Shown: positions 36,601 through 49,570 of the stretch, piece by piece
Position numbering within the stretch: position 1 is the stretch's first letter
Layout of the letters: each line of letters begins with the position of its first letter
Assembly (NCBI RefSeq): GCF_018691265.1
Contig: NW_024881303.1
Span: 10,905,777 to 10,969,776, forward strand
Reading direction: 5' to 3'
DNA: 64,000 nucleotides
DNA from: Tyto alba
Lineage: Eukaryota; Chordata; Aves; Strigiformes; Tytonidae
Notes under the pieces: model-generated
What the model was told of the DNA's origin: nothing
The model's database searches: none
What the model saw: the letters and a program-made list of their open reading frames with translations, nothing else
Made by a program: the position numbers and the translations under genes

Positions 36601-37139
36601 GGGCAGGCAGACCCGAGGCCATTCATCCAGGAATTGCAGGCCTGGATTGATACTCTTTGCAAAAATTAGGTTAGGCATGGTAATATCACATGGTAATATC
36701 ATCTGATCCAGCACAACAGAATTTGTTTCTGAAGGCAGAGATCTTGATTTATTTGTGGATGTAGCAGGTGCTTCTGAGTGATGATGGTCTTCCCGGGGCT
36801 GTGACACCAGTTTCAAAACCACAGCGTGCAGGGGTTTTTACTGGTTTTGAGCTGAGTTCTTTTCTAAGGCAAAGACACATACACTGAGCAGAATGTGTAG
36901 TAGGGTTTTACATTATGATGGGAACATCCCTGCCGTAGAGCACATTGATTTCTGCTCTATTGGAAATGGCTAGAAATGATTTAACTCTGTTGAGGAACCT
37001 GGTCTCAATTCATCCCTGGCATGAACCCATTGACTTATAAAAGGCATGGATCCGTCTCCATTTCTTAAAATTGCCTCTCTTATTCATGCGTCTTTCCAGG
37101 TAGATGTTACAAATAACCACAAAGTACTTGTGATGATAT

Positions 37140-37340
37140 ATAGTAAACACAGAGAAAATTTCTGACTGCTGAAATGAATTTTCTAATTAATTACAGAATG
37201 ATTCCACATCCATTTCATAATTAGACTCCTGAGATTACAGCCAAGCTATTATTTGTGATTCAACATGCATTTTTATTTTGGAGATGTCCCATAAGCCATT
37301 AGGTTTATTCCACCTGAGGTTTTCTAATTCATTCTGTTCA
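37140..37340. other. A+T-rich island with homeodomain-like sites
   Basis: Includes TTTTCTAATTAATTACAG, TTCATAATTAGACTCC and CAACATGCATTTTTATTTTG. It is non-repetitive and lacks the decay seen in old transposons. Such islands often prove to be conserved enhancers. This is a visual impression without alignment. Confidence 0.3.
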
Positions 37341-38910
37341 TCCTGCCTTGTAAAACATGTATTGATCAAATAAGAGTTACCAAGTAACCAAATGTTAATA
37401 TTTGCTGTTGGCTCACTGATCCCGCATCAGCCAATCCTGTTGATGTAGGCTGTAGGACATGGACAGGGCTGGAGTGAGTGAGGTTATTCCAAGTCAGCTT
37501 TTATCACACATTCATCATATTTTAGGAACAAAAAGGAGTGGAACTAGAACCTCTGATTAAAGAATCTGGGCTGGTGTTGATGGCAGGGCTGTCACCAGCC
37601 GTGAGATGAATGAGAAGGATGAACCCACTGCCATTAGGAGGATGGCTGAATGGGCATAAAACAGAAATGGGGGCAAAAAAGATGTGAAAAGAAAACCCCT
37701 TAGAGACAGCAAAAGCAGAATTATATTCAGGAGTTCTGTTTTAGCAGTAATCACTTTGTGCTCTCTGTTGTGTTGATTCGGGCTTTCTATAGCAATTCCC
37801 CATTTTCCCGGGTGAGTTTTGGCCCGAGGAGAATTCAGGCTAGGATGACTGCAGGGTACAGCCTAAAAAGGCGATTAGAGGTCTTGCCTAAATCCCAGAT
37901 ATCAAAAGGCTCCTGTTGACTTCTGTGAGCCACTGTCTGTCCTTAATGGATTTTAGAAACTTGGTATCTATTAATGCCAAACTGGTCCTGAGACGGGCAG
38001 CAAGTGGGACTGACAGCAGTGGGAAAGTAAGAAGCCAAGGGAATTGTAAAGCACCTAGATGCAGGCATCACTACATAAGATGATTTGAAGGCACTGATGT
38101 AAATGCTCTTGAGCTCCATTTGCAGTGTCACCTTGAAAGGGGATTAGATTAGATTAATGACATGAAAGAAGAACAGAAAAATGGAGAAAAGAGCAGATTG
38201 AGGTGTAGAAAAGCCCAAATGAGTAAAATATGCATGAATTGGAAAGAGTTTGGATGGTAATATTGGATGACGAAGAATACAAAAAGCAAGCGGCAAATCC
38301 CTCTGTCATTGGCAGCCACTTTACATTAATGTTAAATCTACTAATGCCGATATTTGTTCTGGATTTAATTTCTTGTAATTAGTATGTAAGTCTCTCTTCT
38401 CCACCTCTCCAAGCCCTGGAGGCTGGTGTTTTCAGACTAAAACAAGTAGGTTTAACAAAGAATAATTGGTAACGGTTTTTAAAACTGTCCAAGTGCTTTT
38501 GGAGCCTGTATTCAATTTCATCTCAATTTAAGCTGAAATGAGGAAACTAAGTAATGTAAAATTCAGGCAGCACATCAAAGAATGCTTGTGGACATAAGGA
38601 TATACAGATAAGTCAGGTTGAAAGCCAGTTATGTTTTTCACAGGCAAGCTGAAGATTTGTGTTTGTGTTACAAAGCAGAGCATCCTTTGGCATGCCTGCA
38701 GGGGTGTCGGATCGTCCTGCTCACACTGAGACAATTTTTGTTTTACAATGGGGTAGCTGAGAGCAGGATGGGCTTTTACTGAAGAGAGTGGAACCGGGGT
38801 TCAGCTCTGATAGCTGGCAGTTTTGGATCAGATCTTTAAAATGTGATGCCCCTAGGAGGCAGCTTGTTACTAGCTGTAACAGTCACAGCCCTCTGTCTTA
38901 CCTCTGCCCT

Positions 38911-38923
38911 CCCCCCCCCCCCC
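38911..38923. repeat. Poly-C tract (13 nt)
   Basis: Thirteen C, followed by TCACCCCCCAC; on the - strand this is a G-run cluster. Confidence 0.85.
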
Positions 38924-39801
38924 TCACCCCCCACTTCTTTCTCCTCATTCTTATCAGAAATTTGGTCCAAGACCAGGAAACCTCTCAGCTTAAATTAGTA
39001 TGTTGGTCAGAATCATCTCTGCTCTCACAAATGGGCTTTTTCTGATGTGGAGCATTTTCATCAGCATATTATTCATCATCTCAAATGTATGAGCCTTTCA
39101 ATCAGTCTCCTCAATGAAACAATGAGAATTACATTGCCTTTTTCCTTTAAAGCTAGACAAATGCAAAGTCAAGGAATAAGCTTCACAGGGCAGCTATGGA
39201 GATGGAGAATTAATAGTGTCTGAAGGGAGAAGAATTGAAACTGAGCTCTTAGTCTATCATATGATTCTGACTACGTGGTTGTTCCCTGACAGAGGCAAAG
39301 CTTCTGGGTACAGAGAGCTGATTCAGTGCCTTGCATTCTCTCTTTCATTCATTACACCTCATCTAGCAAGAGTTTCTGGGAGAAGTACTGAGACTGGAGT
39401 GCTCTTATGCTCTCTACCTAGTGTTAGCATTTCTCCCTGTGTATTGGAGAGCTGGAAAAGATTAGATCCCTTTTGTACCCTACTGGGCCAAAGGCTCTTT
39501 CCAGCTCTAAAATGAAGAAGATGGAAAGGTGACGCCACCACTCCTCCTTCCCAGAAGAAGACCTCTCCTGCTTCTGTGACTCCTCTGAGGCTGTAGAACT
39601 GAAATACCTTTTTTTGACACTCCTGGTTTTGGCAAGTTACGTTACTTGCTTCATGGATAGTGCCAGAGCTGGGAAATAGTGTTGGCTTCTCTGATGGATA
39701 TATTGACAGTCTAAATCAAAAAGTTATTAACAAGAGATACTACAAGACCTCTTTATAGAAAAGTTGCCTTCTGTTTGACTGACATATTTTCTTTACATGT
39801 C

Positions 39802-39850
39802 TTTTTTTTTGTTGTTTTTTTGTTTTTTTGGGTTTTTTTTTTTTTTTTTT
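39802..39850. repeat. T-rich simple repeat
   Basis: T runs interrupted by single G, ending in an uninterrupted run of about 18 T. No retroelement body could be linked to it. Confidence 0.85.
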
Positions 39851-41061
39851 AATGCAACATTTCTAAAATAAAGTAAAAGGACACCTGGCTATTCCCCAGG
39901 GATATTCCACAATCAGGGATGCCACTGATTCCAATTAAGAATTCTGCATGTGGAACCTGGGCAGGATTTCACCTCTGCTACTTACATCTATGGGACTGAT
40001 AGATCTCTATTAAATGAGCAAAACTTATCTCTGTTAGGGCACTTTGGGTCAAGCTGCCTTTCTATTCACACCCCTGAAAGAATATTACAGTGAATAGAAA
40101 TTTGTCAGTAAATGTGTAATGGCATTTGCTCTTGGTTAAATGAAGTAATACAAAACACAAAGACTGGGGCAAAGTACTGTTAATTCCAAAACAATCTGAC
40201 TGTAAGGTTGGCACCCTGCTCTCTTGAGCTATAGCTCTACTGGCTTCTGCCAAAAGGCCATGTAATTTCACCTGTCACATTCCCACTGCCTTATCTACTA
40301 TCACTAGCTTATTACAACTGGTGAATTTACATCATTTTGGCACTCCTGATGCTCTGACACACAGTGTAATCTTCTGAATATCATATTCTGCTTGCAGGAC
40401 ACAAGTGAAGAAAGCATCTATCTGCTTCACACTTCCTTCTCTTTACAGGAAATTCACCACATCCACCCATCTCTGCACAATGATTCCTGGTTCCCATTCC
40501 TAAGGCCAGTAGCCAGCCTACTCCTTACCTGCTCCCCCAGCTTGGCTTCCTTTGGGCTGTGCTGGTGTCTTCACCTGGCATTTGTCATGGTGGCACCAAA
40601 TGCTGCAGACCTGGCTGCAACCTGTTACCAGAGAGTGATGAGTGATGCAGGTGTTGGGTGCCTCTCCCATTTCAGATAGGGGGGTATATCAAGAAAGACA
40701 TGCTTTCTTGAAGCCTGCAAATTTTCCTTGGATGCAAAAAGTGTCCTTCAGCTAAAGCATATACAAAAAGTGCATCTGAAACTAGAAGAGGAGAGGATTT
40801 CCTCAAACTAACCCATAGGAAGGTGGCTTCTGGAGCTACCACCCTGTCATGTCTTTCAGGAGGATCTGGTGTGAACCAGCATCAGTGTTGGAGAAGGACA
40901 CCGAGTAAGTGCCAGGTTAATCAAGGCTGGAGGGTTTGCATGGCCATGATACACTGTCTGTTATGTGCTCCCCATTGCTATTTCAGAAAGGACACCTTCA
41001 GCTCCATTATGTTTACCAAATAGAAATCAAACACCTGTAAGACAGCAAAATAGCATTGCTT

Positions 41062-41063
<2 letters not shown>

Positions 41064-41092
<29 letters not shown>
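41064..41092. repeat. Poly-T tract (29 nt)
   Basis: The longest pure T run in the window. It could be the tail of a minus-strand retroposed copy to its right, but the adjacent sequence (CCTGGTGCTGTGCAATATAA) resembles no gene or SINE I know. Confidence 0.85.
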
Positions 41093-43228
41093 CCTGGTGC
41101 TGTGCAATATAAACAAGCAGTATAAAGGAGGAAAAAGAAAGGGAATTTGGAGAATTTGGAGCAGGTGACACTGGTGGCTGTTACCTTTACTTGTCAGTTC
41201 AGAGCTGGATTTTGGGGAAGCGTATAGTGGTGGAAATGGGCTGGCTCCAGAGAGGAGAAGTTAAGTGCTCCAGTGTACCAAGCAGCTCTCAGTCCTTCGA
41301 GCCGTCTGCTTACACAGGAGCTTCTTTTACAAAATCAAGGCTGGACATTTTGGGGGGCTGAAATTCACCAAATCTTGGCTCTGCCCAACAGCCCATGGAG
41401 TAATAAGCTCTGGTCCTAGGCATGTGCAACCAAACCCCTCCTATTTGAAATCTTTATTTGCTCCCCAAAAAGTAAAGTGGTTGCTCCAGGATGCATATAT
41501 AGAACGTTGTACATTCAGATACTTGTCAAAACCTTTTACCGCAAAACATTCCTGTCTGTATAATGACCTGTTGAATCTAGGTGCTTTATATGAGCAAAAT
41601 AGAGGTTAATTCCTGGGTTTGGGAATGGCAATAGGAAGGAAACATAGAGCTTTCCTGATCCACACAGTGTTACGCAGGTCAGACCTCCTTTCTGGAGGTA
41701 AAGTGGGTTGTTTGGGATATGAAGTGTTGTCTACCTTGTTTTCAACATTAGTTGCAAAACAGGCTTTAGGGGAACAGGTTGTTATATTGCTTTTCTACTG
41801 ATTCAATTCCAAAAAGTCTGCTAAGAGATTTTATTGCAGCTCCTAATAATGGTTATTATTGATCATAAATAATATACTCATTTTCATAAGTCTTGTCTAA
41901 GACTAGGGCTGTATAAGAGCTACAGGTACTGGTAAAGAGACTGTTCTTGCCCTGAGTCTGTATAAACTGAAGGAGCAATGCCTGTTTACACCAGAATAAA
42001 GATTTGGCTCACAGTTTCCAGAGGGACTGAATATACAATATAAGGGAAAAGAAGCCAAGAAGCCACAGTATTTTGACAGAAGCAGGTTAAGCAGTTTTAT
42101 GACAGAGGCTCTCTCCACACTGGCCTATGCAGGCAAGAACACAAAACCTTTTCTAGACGTACCTGTTGGTCACGATGAAAAACGTAGGCAGCATCTCATA
42201 CTGACATGTCTAGCTTGGGAGGCCTGCTCAGAAAAATCCTTCATCAGAGGAGCAGCTGTCTCCTTCCCCGGAGCAAATTCCTTTAAAGCTGTCAAGGATG
42301 CTGTAATCAGACTAGGTCATCAAAACCAGTCCTCCTGAGGACTGGAAATAAGATCCAGAGATGAGCGAGCATTCAGCTACATGGGCAAGGTCTAAAACAC
42401 TAAAGTTTCCATTGAAATTAAATGAAGGGACTGTAATTGCTGTGAAAGAAAAGTGAAGCAATCATTGGGAGAGCCCGAAAGCTTTGAAACTACCTCCTGA
42501 AATGATTCTGGCTGTAAAGCAGGGATCTATGTACTGCATAACAGAATCTGATAACAGACAAAGCTTTTACCAGGAAACCAACTTAGATAACTACTGGAGC
42601 ATTTGCCTGTGTGGCTCCTGGAGCTAAGGCAAATTTTAATTGAGATTTCACCATACAGTTGAGTAGTTTTATTACGAGGTTAAATAAAAAAGGTTAATAA
42701 AGTAATAAAAATAGATTCTTTATCTTCTTGATTTGAAAACATGAAGCTGTGGTCAATATGTTTGATAATTTGTAAATAGAGTGGAACAAAGCGCAATAGC
42801 CATGGTGACCACTGAGAGGGGGATTGCTGTGCATTTGCACCTCTCTTGTACTTGTGATTGCATCAGCATTTTTGCAGTTTCCATAAATCGTTTGTCAGTA
42901 AGGAAGACAAAATGGACTCAGTTCCTCTCTGGTGCAATGTTTGCTGCTGTTACTGTAGTTACATCTAGGATAAATTTGGCCTGGATTTGACTAAACCCAG
43001 CCTTGGATAAAAATAAAGGATATCAGTGTATTTGATTTTAGCTGTATTTACAGTGTATTGCTTACAGTGTCTCTGATTTCAGGTGATTGAGCTCAGCTGA
43101 AGGAATAATATTAAATAGATCAAAATGGATCCTTAACGCTTCTTCAGTGCTCTTTATACCGTTACACCAGATACAGATCTGCATTACACCAGATACTGGT
43201 TCCCAGAGCTTTCCTGTTGCTCATATTT

Positions 43229-43247
43229 AAAAAAAAAAAAAAAAAAA
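43229..43247. repeat. Poly-A tract (19 nt)
   Basis: Nineteen A, followed by GAAAAGAAATC. Low complexity only. Confidence 0.85.
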
Positions 43248-43835
43248 GAAAAGAAATCATCACTGTGCATGGTGCAAATGTTTGTGGAACTACAGAAAAA
43301 ATGAGGAATAAACACCCTCTCTCCTAGGTGGGAATAGCTGGGGAAAATCCCTGATTGATCGGACACTTGATGCTCTGAGGGTCTATCCATCCCTCTGGTA
43401 CCGTCTGGGCTTAGAGCTGCCCGGGAGGGGCTGGCAGTGCCTGAGTGCTGTGGTGGGCACCAGCGAGGGGGGGAAAGAGCGTGCCAGGCTGCCTCAACCG
43501 AAACCAGCAGCCAGTAATTAAGGGGAGGGATCTCTTGGGACAAAAAGAAAGAAAATGAAGGTAATATGCTCCACTGAGCTTCTGAAAAAAGATAGTTGGA
43601 GGAGAGGTTGCCGAAGCACATGAGAGTTGGAGATGTATCATGGGGGCACGGGGATCTCTAAAGCCTTCAGGGAGACTCCAGAGCAGTAAGACAAGGGGAA
43701 AACTGGTGCAGGCGAGGAGTGGGCAGCAGTCCTGGGAAGTGTATCATTAGTGATATTGAGGAACCCATTTCCCATTTCTGATTGCTGTGTTCACCAAAGT
43801 CTCCAAGAGTATTTTACCCAACTGTCTCTGTGCTG

Positions 43836-43940
43836 CCTTTCCCATCTGGGGAAACTGAGGCACCAGCTTGCAAAGTGACTTCCCAAGGCCACTCAGCAAG
43901 CCAGCACCAGAGCTGAGTGCTGGGGTCAATTGATTGCTCA
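43836..43940 (-). repeat. MIR-like SINE, reverse orientation
   Basis: CCCATCTGGGGAAACTGAGG, then CAAAGTGACTTCCCAAGGCC, CACTCAGCAAGCCAGCACCA and GAGCTGAGTGCTGGG closely follow the reverse complement of the MIR core (CCCATTTTACAGATGAGGAA ... CAAGGTCACACAGCTAG). This is the best preserved MIR copy in the window. Confidence 0.7.
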
Positions 43941-46900
43941 TCCCACCTCCTACAAAATCCCCCTGTACCAGGGGCAGGTAACTGCTCTGAGATGCTTCAA
44001 CTAACTGCTTCTGCAGGCTGTGAAGCTCACAACTATCCAGGGAGAGCATGCCAAGAATAATCAGAGCATAAAGACTGTGGGAAATTATGCTATAAATCCT
44101 GTAACACCAAAGAGCAACCCTGAAAAGTTTTGCAGCGAGGCAGACCAGAGTATGGAGCAGGTAGCAGAGAGGAATATCGCAATATATATAAAACCATGTA
44201 CTTGCCTGAACACTCTCGAAGAGCAACACCCACCAAAGGCACTGTGCTTGAGTGAGCTGAAGGGCTTCCTCAGCTGTTCATCCTGGTAAAGGATATTTAA
44301 CAGCTCAGTCAACTGGCTGAAGCTCAGCTGAAAAACCACAGTGCCAAAAGCACAGGAGACAGAGACAGTGCAATAAACACAAGGCTGCCTTGATTTTTTT
44401 CTGTGTCTAATTATATATGTATTCAGAATTCCTGGGACTCAATTATAACCTCACAGTTGCTTTTCCTTCCTCAGAGGCTTTGTCCCTGAGTAAAGCAACC
44501 AAGAACAAAACAACTAGTGTCTTTACTCTGCAGCTCCTTTGCCACATTATTCCCGTATCGAATCTGGCAGCTCCCAGCCTTCCCAACACTATAATTAGAG
44601 CATCTCGCAGCCATCAAAACAGCACTGACCCTCGCCACAGCACTGACCTGCCTGCTTTGCAGCTCTCATCTGTCATGCACACAAGCACTTCACCCACACA
44701 GAGCAAGTGCACAGGAGGGATGGGGGTTTTACACTTTGGCTGTGCCTGTCCTGCAGCCTGGGTCCACACATTGCTCCAGCTCCTGCACACACTGTCCTGT
44801 GTTATGGGAGGTTGGCTGTGCTCCATTTTGCTGCTGGAATGGGGGAGCTGGGTGAAACGGGGAGGTAGAGGAAGGAGGCACTTTAATTTGACATCCTTTC
44901 ACCCAGGCTGCTTCTTGAATTAGTGCATGAATCTTGGCTCTTCTGTCAACACTTCATTCGCGTTTGATATATATGAACTTGCAGACAGACTGTGGCTGAC
45001 TATCCAGACTACCGATTTAGGGAGAGCTGAGACCCCAGGATAAATTAACACAGTCTGGTTTCCTTCAGTCTGTGCTGTTTGTCTGGTCTTCCAGTTCCAG
45101 AGACCCCTGACTGAGCACTGGGGAGCCCCTGTCACCTCCCGAACTCCCTGCAAGGGCTGGGATGAGAGAAAGGAGCAGAGGCTTTCCCTGCCAAGCAAGT
45201 ATTGCTGTGTTATGGGTTGATGGGTTAAATTTGCCCTCAATGTGCATTGAACAGCTAGATGTATTCCAAGTTCTTTCCGTATTTTGCCGAGTTTCATTTA
45301 GAGCAATTTATCCTTAGTAAATGGGGTGAACAAGCAGCCAGGAGAGGTGTAGGCAGTCACAGAAGAACAGTGATCCCATCCTAAAACAGATGAGCTAATA
45401 GTCCCCAACAGGCTTTCTCCAGGGAGCCACGGTGGCTACGTTAGATCAGATATGTGAATTTATGTGGCTAAGAATACATGTGGACTGGGTCTCCCTCTGA
45501 CTGGGATCAGGTTAGAATCAGGAGCCCATGTCCGTGGTTTCATTGCTGGGTGGACATTGGATTCAGCTGCTTTGGGAACTCCAGGCTATGGGACTTCAAG
45601 TGCTCTGCCTTCAGGGAGCTGGTCACGGACCAGGATTTCTGTTTTCTTCCCCTCTATCCTTATCACACATGAGTTATTGTTCTGTAAATGCCCCATCCCT
45701 TCCCTCCTTCTCCTGCTCCCTCCCACGCTCACCAGCCTAAACTGGAAAAGATGCAAAAGGTCCAGCTTCATTTCAACTCTTCTTTGTGTCAGCCAACTGG
45801 CAAAAGTCAAGAGCAAATTCACGCCTATATGGATGGAGTAAAAGCAAGAGTGCTTTCACCCTGTGTAGGATTTCCCACACCCCAGAAGAGAGTTTCTCTC
45901 TCTAACTGCAAAGTCAGGACTCAGCTGTTCTGATGTTTGCTGCCCTGCAGATACCCCCCACCTCAGTATATTGCCCTGGCCTCCCACTACAATCAAAGGA
46001 GACAAACATGTGCTTTTAGGGGTAATTAATCCACCCTAATTTAAATGTCTACATCAGCAGCAGATAAGTCATATCCTGTAGGTGCCTGTTCCTCTCCCCT
46101 AGCTCTGATACTCTGATACAGAAGCCTCCACTCAGCCAGCTGGATCACACCTACCCTATGCTCAGGCAGAGAAAATTTTTTTCCTGAAGGTCAGAATGAC
46201 ATTTTAATACGTATTGCCAAGAGGCATGGGAGGGGGAGATCTTTTCAGGGTAACCTTGAACTGAAAGCGAGTTCTCTATGGTGAGTTTGTTGGGCTGGAA
46301 GGGAAAAGGCAAGGATGTTTTACCAAAGTGCAAACTAACCTGCATATCAAAGCCTCAGTTCAGAACTACCCAGGTGATCTGCATGTGCCCTGCATGGGCA
46401 CCTCTTTACATCTCTCTCTCTCTGTAACCGTGTTTCAGAAAGTTCATTTTAAATGTAAACTCAGGCTCTTCCCCCTCTTCTGAAGTAATTCTTTATTTAT
46501 CAGAACATAATTTACATTTTCTTTTACTTTTATGGGAGGTTTGCATTTCCATGTATGTCAGCAGTGTACAGAACAGACATCTTAGTGGGTGAAGTGGAAT
46601 TTTGATTCATTGGAGGAGAGTGCATTATCAGTAAGTTCAAGAGACTAAATCTGCCATGGAGAGGACTTCTTTTGTTTCCATCATCAAGTCAGACACTATA
46701 TCCTGTCAAACATCCCAAGGGGCACTTTTGCTCCAGGCGCCAGAGGTAATAACTCTGCTCAGAAATTCACTGTATGCTGAAGTCTTCATCATACAAAGCC
46801 TTCAACTCTTGTTCAAATGCAAGACACAAGTGAAAAAGAATAAAAATAGGAATTAATCCTTAGTCTTACCAGCCCTGTGATATCTCTGTTTTTCAGCTCG

Positions 46901-47556
46901 GGCTGTGAGGTTCTTCATCTGAACTTTTTCTTCTGGTTTGATCCCATGGCTGAGGGTGGTATTGCACAATGAAATTCTCAGATTTGGATGAAGTGTCACA
47001 GCATCACCAACATCAGCTAGCAGCGTCCCATCGCTACTATGATTGCTTTGTCACCTTCCAATCCTCAAAATAGCTATAATGCTTGTTATTAAGAGGGATG
47101 GATCCTCCTTCTTGCCCTCACCCCCTTGCCTGGTGGATTACAACGGAGAGGTGGCCTCTTGCTCTCAGTTGCCTTTGCATTGATCCTGGTCCACGGGCTC
47201 AGTATGGTGCTTGTTGCCCTTACACAGAGGGAGCCCATGGTCAGATCCCCCACCTCAATGTCTCTGCTGCATTGACACCACTGCTACCTACACCACTAAC
47301 GCCACATGGGTCACTTTGTTGCTGGCTTAAATATGCTCATTCAGGATGGAATTTGTGGAAAACCACCTGGTCATCTCTGCAGCACATCCATTCCTTCACT
47401 GGGAGTATTTGTTTGCTGAAACCCTCTGTCCTGGCTTGAGTGAGTGGTGGAGTTTTTTGGTGGCAGGGGAGGGGGCTGCCCCTGCAGCCCCCTGTGAGAA
47501 GCTTCGTGAAGCTCCCCCAGCTCCAAGTCAGCTCCACCTCTGTTTGGAAAATCGAG

Positions 47557-47590
47557 CCAATCAGCTGCACCTCTGCGATAACGTATTTAA
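47557..47590 (+). promoter_or_regulatory. CCAAT and TATA boxes of the 47.4-kb LTR
   Basis: CCAAT at 47557-47561 and TATTTAA at 47584-47590, a spacing usual for a retroviral U3 promoter. Transcription would run rightward into gene-poor DNA. Activity is unknown. Confidence 0.5.
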
Positions 47591-48297
47591 GAAGGGACGT
47601 GGTGACAGGCAGTGGGACTGGTGAGGAGGAGTTGCTGCAGCTGCGTGAACACCAAGGTCAGAGGAGGAACAGAGGAAGAAAGGGGGGGGAGGTGTGCCGG
47701 AGCAGAGAACCCCCTCTATCCTGTGGTGAGACGGCAGGGTGGCCCCCCCTGCCACCCATGAAGATCCATGGTGGAGCAGACATTGATTTATGGCCTGTTG
47801 TTCCGCCTGATTGATCAAGGTGCTGTGACCAAAGAAGGCCGGGGTCTTGTGGGAAAAGGCATCCCCGCTGCTGTAATTCAGTGCTGGGAGGATTGCAGCA
47901 TGTGGGGGTGTCCCACACTGGAGCAGCTCGGGAAGGGCTGCAGCCGTGGGAGAGAATCCAGTCGGAGAAAGTTGATGACCTGTGACGGAGCAGTGTGGGG
48001 AAATGCTGCATCCCATGGGAGGGACTCACACTGGAGAAAGTTTGTGGAAGACTGCTGTGAGAGGGGGACCACGATGGAGCAGGGGAAGAAGTTCCAGAAG
48101 GTCCCCCCACCAAAGATAAAAGAAGTGGCAGCACTGACTGCACCCCCCATTCCCTGCCCCTGCGACGCTGGGGGAGGAGGTAGAGATATCGGGAACAGAG
48201 CTGAGCCCGGGAAGAAGGGAGGGGTGGGGGGAAGGTGTTCTCAAGATGTGGCAATGCTTCTCACTGTCCTACTCTGTTAAGTGTTGTTAATGTCTGT

Positions 48298-48303
48298 AAT
48301 AAA
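48298..48303 (+). terminator. Polyadenylation signal within the 47.4-kb LTR
   Basis: AATAAA in TGTCTGTAATAAATGTATG, followed by a T-rich stretch. It lies about 710 nt after the TATA-like box, implying a long R region if both are used. Confidence 0.55.
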
Positions 48304-48495
48304 TGTATGTTCTTTTTTAATTCCCCTAACGAGTCTGCCTTTTTCTCATGATCATTAAGGGGGATTTTTCCCCATCCCAGTCCTGTCTCGAACCCCAAGC
48401 CTGGCTCCTGTCCCTTCTTATTGCCATAAGAGAAGGGAGAGAGAGCTGCTGCGTGGTGGTTGGCTGCCGACCAGACCCAAACCATGACACTCTCC

Positions 48496-48515
48496 TTTTT
48501 TTTTTTTTTTTTTTT
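48496..48515. repeat. Poly-T tract (20 nt) next to the LTR
   Basis: Begins six bases after the LTR's final CA. It may be pre-existing target sequence or a later expansion. Confidence 0.85.
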
Positions 48516-48899
48516 GTGAAGTCAGTGAGACCTGTAGCACAGGAAATTACCTCAGATAACAACATTTTACAGTGTGTGGTCAGTTTTGGGCTGTGCTGGT
48601 ACCATCGATGTGACACTAGCCTATGGCAATCCAAGCCATGCCCCAAGGGCAATTTTTAACCAGAGCCCTCAACCTGAAGAGGAGACTGTCTCAAGCTGGA
48701 ATGTTGTCCCTCCTTCAAATACTGCTGTAGCCCTTCTGCTCTTGACAGAGGTCTGGTGACTAGCTGCAACTTTTGGTGACTGATTTTTGACTCTCTTTCA
48801 GGCTTCAGAGGTCAATATAGACCCACTGCCATTACACTTGAATGAATCTCTCAAAAGCTTGTACAGGGCATGTTTGGTGTGAGTTGACTAAAGAAATGT

Positions 48900-49570
48900 A
48901 CTGTTTAGTGAGTTCCACAAAGTAGAGGGAGACTCACTGAACAGCCAGCCATTTATGAATAAATATATCTATACAGAAGAGTAATCACATAAAACAATGG
49001 GCTGGCAGTGGCTGGTAATTTAAAATGCAGCAGGCAGACTGTTGCTCACATTAGTAACCTATGAGACACATCGCTTAAATAGCACAATCAGTCCCAACCA
49101 GCTCCTTGGGAATTATTGAACCGTTTGTGGCCTGCCTTATTCTTTGAGAAACTTGCTCTTATGAGTCTCTCATATCTATTTTCTTTATTTACATAAACGT
49201 GATAAATTTAAGTGACTGTGGTTTCCTTTAAGCCATATGCTTTTCATTTACAGAAAACTGCATATAGTCAACTCTTAATATTATTTACTTTGGGCTCCTG
49301 GTAGGGTAATAATATTTAACAGTTCAGTACTATGCAATTTGTTTCATTATTTTTGTCATTCTTTTAATCGCCGATGTGCAACAGATTCTTCTCATCACTA
49401 CATTTGGAACTAAACCGTACACGTTTCCTGTGTATTGATCGTGCCTTGTCCTAATCATTTGGTGCTTATATCAGCCCCTTAATTTTGCAAATACCATCTG
49501 TTGTACTACAGACACCGTAATGATGGGCTCTGCTTATCTGGTAACATTTTTTCTAACGAAGACCTATATG
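48900..49570. other. Candidate conserved non-coding block
   Basis: About 670 bp without stop-free frames, repeats or homopolymers, containing words such as TTTATGAATAAATAT, CCTTTAAGCCATATGC, TTTTAATCGCCGATGTG and TTTTGCAAATACC. ATTTGCAT/TGCAAAT-type octamer words and TAATTT words suggest a regulatory element. No alignment was done. Confidence 0.3.

Larger units (their letters stand above)
32148..47426. other. Gene-poor region right of NRAC
   Basis: About 15 kb without a recognisable coding exon. The left part (33.1-33.5 kb) is G+C-richer and is the most likely place for NRAC 5' exons or promoter. A minus-strand donor AAT|GTAAGCATC lies at 33141/33140, and another, CAG|GTAACTAC, at 34413/34412; both would suit non-coding 5' exons. 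The stretch 34.2-35.7 kb and the area around 37.1-37.4 kb are A+T-rich with homeodomain-type TAATTA words. Several homopolymer runs and one clear MIR copy are listed separately. Confidence 0.6.
47427..48489 (+). mobile_element. Solo LTR of an avian endogenous retrovirus (about 1.06 kb)
   Basis: The element starts TGTCCTGGCTTGAG and ends AAACCATGACA, the TG...CA ends of an LTR. A CCAAT box at 47557-47561 is followed 27 bases later by a TATA-like TATTTAA (47584-47590), giving a forward promoter. AATAAA lies at 48298-48303. Between them is a G-rich region with repeated CATCCCATGGGAGGGAC- and TGGAGCAG-like words, as in several bird ERV LTRs. The flanks CCCTC and CTCTC could be a decayed 5-bp target duplication. 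No gag, pol or env sequence adjoins it. Open frames of more than 150 codons inside it are incidental. Confidence 0.75.

Noticed and set aside
36526..36822. 98-codon - strand open frame
   Set aside because: It looked protein-like at first, but it has no recognised domain and no good acceptor/donor pair, and it does not fit the NRAC phase pattern.
47768..48280. 170-codon open frame inside the 47.4-kb LTR
   Set aside because: It lies within the LTR's G-rich region and does not resemble retroviral proteins; LTRs of this kind are non-coding.
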